NCBI GenBank assembly: GCA_023374025.1
Contig: SIJG01000077.1
Span: 75,242-139,241 of the forward strand
DNA: 64,000 bases
Source: Heterodera schachtii
Taxonomy: Eukaryota; Nematoda; Chromadorea; Rhabditida; Heteroderidae
Direction of reading: 5' to 3'
The notes under the pieces were generated by a model. The model did not search any database. It had not been told where the DNA came from and worked only from the letters and a program-made list of their open reading frames with translations. Within the stretch, counting starts at the first letter, position 1; each line of letters starts with the position of its first letter. This document shows positions 56,741 to 64,000 of the stretch, one piece after another. Position numbers and translations under genes: made by a program.

Positions 56741-57486
56741 TTTGGACTCATAAAGTGCACTAAAGCCGAATGCCACGACGGACAGCATTGTGCTGTGGAT
56801 GAGTTAGGAATGCTTATAATCTAACAAATTCTAAGAATGGCTAATTAATACAGTAGTAGTTGAGAAATTGAGGAGTCCACCTATCCCTGATAAGTCATTC
56901 AACTAATAACATAAAGAAGATTAACGTAAAAAATAAACCTAAGCATTCTAAAAGAAGCGCATGCTTCATCTTCACCTCATTCCATCGCCAACATTTGGAT
57001 GTGATGCGATGAAAATGAAAAGGAAAATTTTTTAGCTAAAAAAAATTAAAATAAAATTATCGAAGCGAAATTTTGAATTGCTGTAAATCTACATACTTTT
57101 TTTTGTTAAAAATGTCAAACCCCTAAAATGTAGAAAGATCTGTGATGTTTTGTCCATGCAGCAAATTGTCTAGATAAGATTTACAATTAGATTGGAGTGA
57201 TTTTCCGAGATTTTTCTATGTTCAACGACTCAAAAAAACAACATTCTAAATTTGCCTTCCTTTTAAATTCAACGAGTAAAAATAATCGTGATTCCCCAAG
57301 TGTAAGCATCGTGACTCCATCCCCCCCCCCATCTGTGTATGCAATGAAGTGGTGGAGCATTATCATTTAATTAGCATTCTCTTGGTCACTTTGCCACTCC
57401 TATTCCCTTATTAACTCCAAATTATACCACGAAATATGTTGTCTTGTCATTAGGATTTTGTTTTCAAAATTTTGAACTCATTTTTC
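56741..57486. other. promoter/outron region of eIF4G, no gene seen
   Basis: AT-rich DNA with a C run at 57320. It lies between the foldback and the splice acceptor before the eIF4G start. Confidence 0.45.
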
Positions 57487-57488
57487 AG
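57478..57488 (+). promoter_or_regulatory. probable trans-splice (or 5'UTR) acceptor of eIF4G
   Basis: TCATTTTTCAG ends at 57488, 30 bases before the ATG at 57518. A T-rich acceptor at such a short distance from the start is typical of nematode spliced-leader addition sites. A conventional 5'UTR intron would look the same. Confidence 0.55.
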
Positions 57489-57517
57489 GAATTTGCTGTC
57501 TATTACTCTTTTTTCGA

Positions 57518-60500
57518 ATGGACCCGTCAAATCAGCCAGGCTTTTGTTATTATTACAAGTATGTGCACGAGAGAGAGAGAGGACGTCCAATATCATAGTT
57601 TGATATGGGAAATTTGGGTGGAAAGAGGGGGGCCGGGATGGAAATGGCACGGATTCTGGACCGATGTGTGCCTGAAATTATATGGCAACAGATGCCTAAA
57701 CTAAACGACCCCCACCCCTTTCTACGGTATTCCGTGGGAAAGGCATGGATGATGAAATGATGCCATTCTCTGCGTTGCTTGGCATCCGATGCCTTTTTGA
57801 AACGCATATCTTTTTCTTGTATCCAATTCAAAAATCGAATAGTGGGATTAAAATGTTTAACAAAGTTATGACATCTTGGGTCCTAAAGTGAAAATTTGAC
57901 TTGAAATTTACGAAAAATTGCGATTGGAATATCGTTTGTCCATGTCTTAAAAATGATTCAATTTTTTAGTCCCCAATTCGTTGGCATGCCTCAGTTTTAT
58001 GTGCCGCCAACAACGGGGGTGCCCACCTTTACGCACGGAATACTGCCGCCGGGGATGACGCATTTGCACCAGGTGAGTGAAATCGATGGGATAAAAATTA
58101 CGATTGTTTTTGCCTTAATAAAGAATGGAAAATGAAATTTTTGGGTCCACCCCCACCCCCTCCTCAACCCTATCCGTTCCACATGTTTAGGCCTCAAACG
58201 TTGTCGTCACTTCGGCAGCGGTCGGTCCTCCGACAATGGCACCGCCACGCTTTTACAACATCAACGCGCAACACTCGCATCAGCACCAATTTCGCCAGCC
58301 GCAGCAGCACCATTATCAACAGAAGGAGCGGAAATTGATTGCATTCATCGACCCGAACACCCAACAGGTTTGAGAGCCTTATGTTTTGATTTCATTGTCC
58401 CCATCCACTTTCTCGGATTTGCTTTATTCCGAACCTCGGACTAAATTCAAACAAAAAAGATGCAAAAAAAAAAAAAAAAAAATTTTTTGTTAAATATACG
58501 TTAAATTGGTCAAATTTTGGCGCAAATTGCACCTTTTTGTCCAATTAACAATTGAAGCATTGTTTTGCATCAAAATAAATAGTTGTTAAATGGATTATTA
58601 GAAAAAAAAATTGTTTTTTTCTTCAAGAAATTGGACTTGTCCAAAGAGAAGGGCGCATTCAGCAGTGAGTTGCAGAAGAAGGTGGCGGAGTTGGTGGTGC
58701 AGCAACATTCTCACAATCAGCCAGCAGACAAAGTGCCGCTGGCGGTGGTCAGCCCGAGGGCTGCAGTTGAAAAGGAGGAGAAGGAGTGCATGACGTTGGA
58801 GCGATTGGGAGGGGACAGTCGAAAAGGCAGTCAAAATGTGAGGAAAAAGCGGGGCGAAGGGGGGGGGGCTGATTTTTGAAAAATAATTCAGTGCTTTTAT
58901 GGAAAAATTTTTGAACAATGTAAGCATTCATCATAAATTTGAAAAAAAAAAAATTTTTTTTTTAATTATGAAAAATTTCGGGAGGGGGGGGGGGGGGGTG
59001 CGACAATCTGATCCGAAGTTTGAAACTACACACCATTTTGCTGTGTTTCAATTTCCATTTGAAATTAACAGGAACTTAACGGCGAAGACGACTCTTCTGG
59101 CGTTGATCGGTTGACTCTGTCGCAGGACGAAAGCATCGAAGCACTGACGGAGGAGCGAATTCGTGAATTGGAGGAGCAAATGCAACAGATGGAGCTGAGG
59201 TGGGCACTCAAAATGGAAACGAAACAATGGCATTCCTTGGAATTTTAGTGACGAAAACAGCAACCCGGACCAACACGTTTACAGTCGGAAGTTCCTCTAT
59301 TTCATTCGCAAAGTGACAATGGTAAGCAAAGCGAATGTTCATTTGTATTTGCATTCTTTTTAGGCACTCAAAATCCTGAACTTCCCAAAATCGGAGGAAG
59401 AATTGGAGGAGTTGGGACTGAGCCGACGAGGGATGCCAATTGTCCAGTCATTCTCAGTGGGAGGAAAGATAAAGGTAAAAAACGAATGACCACAGAGAGA
59501 GAGAGAAACCGAGGGGAGGGGCGAGAGGCGTACACACCAAAACGTCGAAGCCGTAACGCTGCCGGGACATAACGTCGCAAAAATTTTGTTTTTTAATTAG
59601 AAAAAAGTCAAGAAAAAACATCAAAATTTAAGCTACCTTGAGAAAATTTTTACCCGGTGATTACGGCGGCGACATTTTGGGGGGGGGGGGAGGGGTGCTT
59701 CGATCTGAATAATGGTCAAGAAATGAAAACAAAAGAAATAAAATTGCTGCGTGGCTTTACAGCGCTTTGACAACACCACTTCCGATCAGTTCAAAACGCC
59801 CTGGCAACAACCGGGGGGCGGTGGTGCGATGAATCACTTTGGCACGGGAAGTGGGGGACGGTTCACGACGAGCAGACCGGTGGGGAAGGAGGAAAAGCGA
59901 GAAAAAAATGCAAAGCAATTTAAGCCATACGCCGGGAGGCACAGCGACGACAACAAAATGAAGTCGAAAAAGGTTGGATTTTCAACAGACAATTTTCTAG
60001 AAAAAAAAAAACAATTTTTTGTTTTAATATCTCTAATTATGGCACAAAAACTGAAAAATTACTGAAATTGTCATTGGTTAATTAACCCTCTCACACCTCA
60101 TTAGGGCCCAATTGCGCGCCAATCGCTCGACCAACGAACAGTCAAATTGGCGCAGGCTAGCGGCAGTCCGCAGGTGGTCGACACTTTACCAAGGCGTTCG
60201 GCAAATGCTTGGAAGCCGAAGCGCGAGGAACGTTTTGACATGAACGCTACGACAAAGAATGAGGAGGAAGTGAAATATGAGGTGGGCATGGCAATTAATT
60301 AATTTAACTGCGCGGGGGCGGGGGGGGGAGTGAGCACGGCACCGAGCGAATGCCAATGTTCGGTTTTGGGATACAATTTTAACATTCGGGAAACGAAATT
60401 CCACACATAATGAATGGGTTGGTGTGTAATTTTTGAGTTTAATCCGTCAAAGATTCCACATTTCAATGAAAACTTTCAGAAGTTGTGCAAAGAGGTGCGC

Positions 60501-62750
60501 GGGCTGCTCAACAAAATCACTCCGTCCACTTACAAAGACTTGTCCGAGGAATTCATCCAATACAAAATCCCCGAAGACCCCAAACTTTTGGAGGTTTTCA
60601 CTTTTGTACCAAAAAAAAAAAATTTTTTTTTAATTTATCTTCACACAGATGATCATTGATCTGATCTTCGACAAAGCGGTGGAAGAGCCCCATTTCTGTC
60701 CGCTGTATTCGGATTTGTGCAAAAAGCAAGTGGAGGAGGAGAAAGTGGCGATGGCAGACAAACAGCCGACGGAAAAATGCTTCAGGCAATGGGCGAAATT
60801 AATTAGAAAAGGGGCCAACTGAATGGGCAGGCACTACTAATTAAGGCTAAATTGGCATTGATTTAAGGACAAAAATAGCCCACGGCATGGGTTCTCTAAT
60901 ATTTGGACTAACGAATTATAATTTCCCAAATGTTTTTAGAACGGAGATCATTCAGAAGTGCCAAAAAACTTTCACAGTTTCCAATCATTTTGACGAGAAA
61001 ATCGCGGAACTGAGGAAGAAAATCGACGATTTGGAAGAAGGCGACGAGAAAGGAAGGGCGCAAGTGGAGGAGGAAATTGAGGGACGACGGAGCAAGGAAA
61101 AGCGACGACTGCTCGGCATCATTCGGTGGGTGGGACGAATGGACGACAAGGGGGAAAATGTGCCTAAAAAGGGACAATTGGATAACAAAGGGGACAAATT
61201 GTCATTGTGACAATTGGACGAAGAGGGGGGGGGGATGACAAACTGTCAAAAATTGTGACATTTGAAAAAGGTGGACTATTTGCCTAAAAATAGGCATTAA
61301 ATAACAAAAGGGAGCATTTTGTCTGAATGTGAGTTGTTGGACAGATTGTCTGAAATATGGACCAAATGAATGACAAAGGAAACGGCCAAAAAATTGATTT
61401 CGAATAATTTCTTGTCAATTCCTTTTCAGTTTCATCTCCCAACTCTACCGGCATCAGCTGCTCATTGACAAGGCAAAATGAAAAGAAATGCGAAATAAAT
61501 AATTAAAACGCACTCGGACTCCCCTTCAGATTATCAATTGGTGCGCTGTCGAACTGATCAAACGGTACGAAGTGACTAAGGACGAAGTGTACATCGAGTG
61601 AGTGTGTCCGTCCCAATTCAAATCCTCCCCCCGCCCATTTGCTTAAGGTACGCCGTGGAACTGTTGGAGACGGTGGGCAAAGTGTATGAGGAACGCCAGC
61701 AAAAGATGCGACTGACCTTTTCCCAGGCATCGGACCAAAAGGTCGGCCCCCATTTTTATCCATTCCTTGCGCTGAGCATTTGTCAGCAATAAACGTTGGC
61801 CATGTTTAGGACAGCTTCAGTCTCGACAAGATTTTCTCGCATCTTGCGACGCTGAAAAAGGAAATGTCCAACCGAATTCGTTTTGCCATTTTGGAAGTGG
61901 AAGTAAGTGGGAGGGATAATAATTTGTAAATTAATTGAAAATGCATCACACCTTTTCAAAGGAATTGCGCAGCAACAAATGGATGCCCCGCGGGGGCGAA
62001 AAGGGACCGAAAACCATCGAAGAAGTGCACGAAGAAGCGGAGAAGGAACAGCAAGTGAACGAAATGGAGCGTATTGAGGTGGGGGAAAACAAATGAAATA
62101 AATTGAACATTAAATGCCGACTAACAACCAATAAGCAAAGTGGGAATATTGAAAAATAATGGAATTTACACTAAATTTTAAATGGACAAAAAAAATGAAA
62201 ATGCGTAATTGTTAATCGTTCAGCATGAAAGGAAAAAGGAAAGCGAGAAAATGCAGCAACACACGACGGCATGGAAAGGCAGCCGACCGAATTACGGAGG
62301 ACGGAGTTCGGCCGACCGTCGCTCGGCGGCGAACGGTCGGAAAATGATTTTAATAAAATTTTTAAAAAACAATTTTCAATTCATTGCTTCAGTCAGCTCG
62401 CAGCTCCCCAGCAGTCGGGCGGAAAGTCGAATTGCCGGAGTGTCCAAGTTGCGCGAAGTGGACAGTGTCGTTTTCGGAGGTGACGAAATCCCAAAACGGC
62501 GGAATGATTGAAAATTTATGCCCTTTCTGTCCCTAAAGGTGGCCACAAAAGATGGGCTCAACAACAGCGCGACCGCACGCCGCAAGTGGAGGACGGGGCA
62601 GCAGGGCCAAGCGCTGGAACTCGCGGCAGCGCCGCTTCCGCCTCCTCGACGGAGCCGACGACGGCATGGCGCGTGTTGAGTCGCGGCGGAGGCACCACTA
62701 ACCCGACGACCAAAGACAGCGCCAGGGATCAGGCGAGCGGCGGCGACTGA
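57518..62750 (+). CDS. ifg-1: eIF4G, translation initiation scaffold (IFG-1 homologue)
   Basis: Twenty exons in phase give 830 residues: 57518-57558, 57970-58072, 58191-58367, 58628-58837, 59072-59199, 59249-59321, 59364-59474, 59763-59972, 60105-60281, 60480-60593, 60649-60785, 60940-61125, 61430-61472, 61530-61597, 61648-61741, 61810-61902, 61962-62078, 62224-62335, 62393-62479, 62539-62750. eIF4G joins the cap-binding eIF4E to the helicase eIF4A and the 40S subunit in the cytoplasm. Seen: a Gln/His/Pro-rich start (NPQFVGMPQFYVPP), the eIF4E-binding motif YSRKFLY (231-237), and a MIF4G domain from about 411 (VRGLLNKITPSTYKDL, DLIFDKAVEEPHFCPLYSDL, ELRSNKWMPR). The protein ends in a Gly/Ser/Thr-rich tail without MA3 or W2 domains. 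Introns 11 and 13 start with GC (60786, 61473), both required by phase. Strongly supported. Confidence 0.96.
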
Positions 62751-63869
62751 GCGCTGACGGATGATACGAACCCATGATTCTATTTATTGTCGTCATAATC
62801 ATTATAAATTATTGTTGCAATATAGCATAATTAAACCCAGCGAATCGCAGATGGATGGACAATTAAGTAGAATGGGGAGGAAGGGGCAATTCACATACAT
62901 TTTTTGGGATGGGGCGGTTCCTCCTTCGTTGTGCCGTAAATGGCTCCAGAAGAGGGGGGGGGGGGGGTAAGAAAATGAGAGAAACGAAAGAAAAAATTTA
63001 AAAAAAAAAGTGATTAATTTCTAACAAATTCATTGAGGAAAATTGTTGAAAATTCGACCCCCTCCCCTTTTTTAAACGTATGTTCACATAATGCAAAGGA
63101 AAAATGGACACAAAAATTAAAAACAAAAAGGAAATGAAAAGGGTAAAAAAATTTTCATAATTGGACGGGGGGCGGCGATCGATGGGATTTTCGGCCCGTA
63201 AAAGAAAAAATACTTATCAAATCAATCAATTAATCAGCAATCATTTCTCAGTCGTTTCATCTGATCATCTCGGAGAGAAACCGCGCAAAAAAGGAGAAGA
63301 GGAGAAACAAACAAAGAACCGGGAGGAAGGCTAAACATCTGAAATTTTGGAAAAATTAAAATTTTCAAAAAAAAAAAAAAAAATTTTTTTTCCACTATTA
63401 ACATTGCAATTTGCATATTTTTAAGAAATTTGTGTCAGGCCCCATGGGTTTGGCAAGATCAGTCATTCTCATCACATAATAAAATATTGGCAGAGGAAAG
63501 CGAGACCCTTCTGAAATATTTTCCCAGTCCCAGTGTTAGTCTTCAAAATCTCAGCGCCGGGCGAAGTAAGAAAAAAAAAAAAAGGAATTTGTTGCGGTTT
63601 TGCGCCGAAAAAAATGCCAAATTTTTGCCATTTTGGAGTCACATTTTCAACAACAACAAAAAAAAATTGGTACTCCGGCGATGAATATTAATAAATAATG
63701 ATAAGAAATTCCCAAAAATTTTCCCATTTCTTGAAAAAAAAATTTAAATTTTCATTTCGGTGAGAAGGGCACCTAAAAACTTAAAAACCCATTTTAAATT
63801 TAAAAATTATTTCTATGGGTTTTTAATTAGCTAATTAATTGTAAGTCGATTATTTGCACACAAACTCAC
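62751..63869. other. 3' region of eIF4G and spacer
   Basis: Contains G runs (62956), A-rich DNA and a poly-A/poly-T dyad near 63366-63391. It lies between two convergent genes. No further coding exon is supported. Confidence 0.45.
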
Positions 63870-64000
63870 CACCAGCAGCACCGCCGTCACCTTCGCCGCC
63901 GGCGGCACCATCACTCCTCTCCTTCTCATTGTCAACACCAATCGGCACGTCGGATGACCGCAGCTCAACGGGCACATCCATGCCAAACTCGGGCCCGCCC
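63870..64000 (-). CDS. exon of an unrecognised gene, cut by window edge
   Basis: A minus-strand frame open from the window edge to a clean donor (G|GTGAGT at 63870/63869). The encoded segment, GGPEFGMDVPVELRSSDVPI followed by an acidic then Gly/Ala-rich stretch, has the codon bias of the other real exons (GC-rich third positions). Too short to name. The rest lies beyond base 64000 and, if the gene continues downstream, in the AT-rich DNA to the left, where I could not locate the next exon. Confidence 0.6.

Noticed and set aside
63430..63684. plus-strand frame near the window end
   Set aside because: No splice sites or motif, low-complexity Lys-rich end, and an A run in the middle.

Overview
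The window is eukaryotic genomic DNA, most likely from a plant-parasitic cyst nematode (Globodera/Heterodera group). The organism call is an inference. It rests on small genes cut into many short exons with short introns, on several GC-AG introns (reported as unusually common in the published potato cyst nematode genome), on an eIF4G gene of the nematode IFG-1 kind, and on two members of a fast-evolving F-box-like family that I associate with cyst nematodes. Non-coding DNA is extremely AT-rich, is full of poly-G/poly-C runs, and is crowded with foldback (inverted-repeat) elements.

Layout. 1-8.0 kb has no genes: degenerate CTCGAG and TGATCA word repeats and a train of foldback elements. 8.0-8.44 kb (minus) carries the end of a Fic-domain (AMPylase-like) gene whose catalytic motif is damaged, next to a 1.1-kb composite inverted repeat. 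10.8-18.6 kb (minus) is a multi-exon gene for a single-pass membrane protein that I do not recognise; its introns hold at least four repeats. 18.6-33.6 kb is intergenic, with tandem repeats, a pyrimidine minisatellite and hAT-like elements. 33.6-39.9 kb (plus) is a 12-exon, 555-residue rhodopsin-family neuropeptide receptor of the NPY/NPF-like class. 41.4-55.2 kb is a tandem segmental duplication carrying two copies of an F-box-like gene. The first copy (42.4-47.5 kb) is frameshifted, has a broken splice acceptor and is loaded with transposons. The second (50.8-54.2 kb) is open over 412 residues. A related-looking minus-strand gene follows at 55.1-56.2 kb. 57.5-62.75 kb (plus) is a complete 20-exon eIF4G gene (ifg-1; 830 residues). 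The last 131 bases hold an exon of a minus-strand gene that leaves the window.

The genes do not form a pathway: a translation factor, a neuropeptide receptor and an expanding F-box-like family lie side by side. The most distinctive feature is the non-coding DNA. At least ten short foldback elements are present. Six have perfect or near-perfect 8-bp target duplications, as hAT transposons make, and one insertion can be read against its empty site in the second copy of the duplication. Several element families with different ends share the same internal sentences. Two introns appear to end in CG instead of AG, and four use GC donors with reading phase fully preserved.
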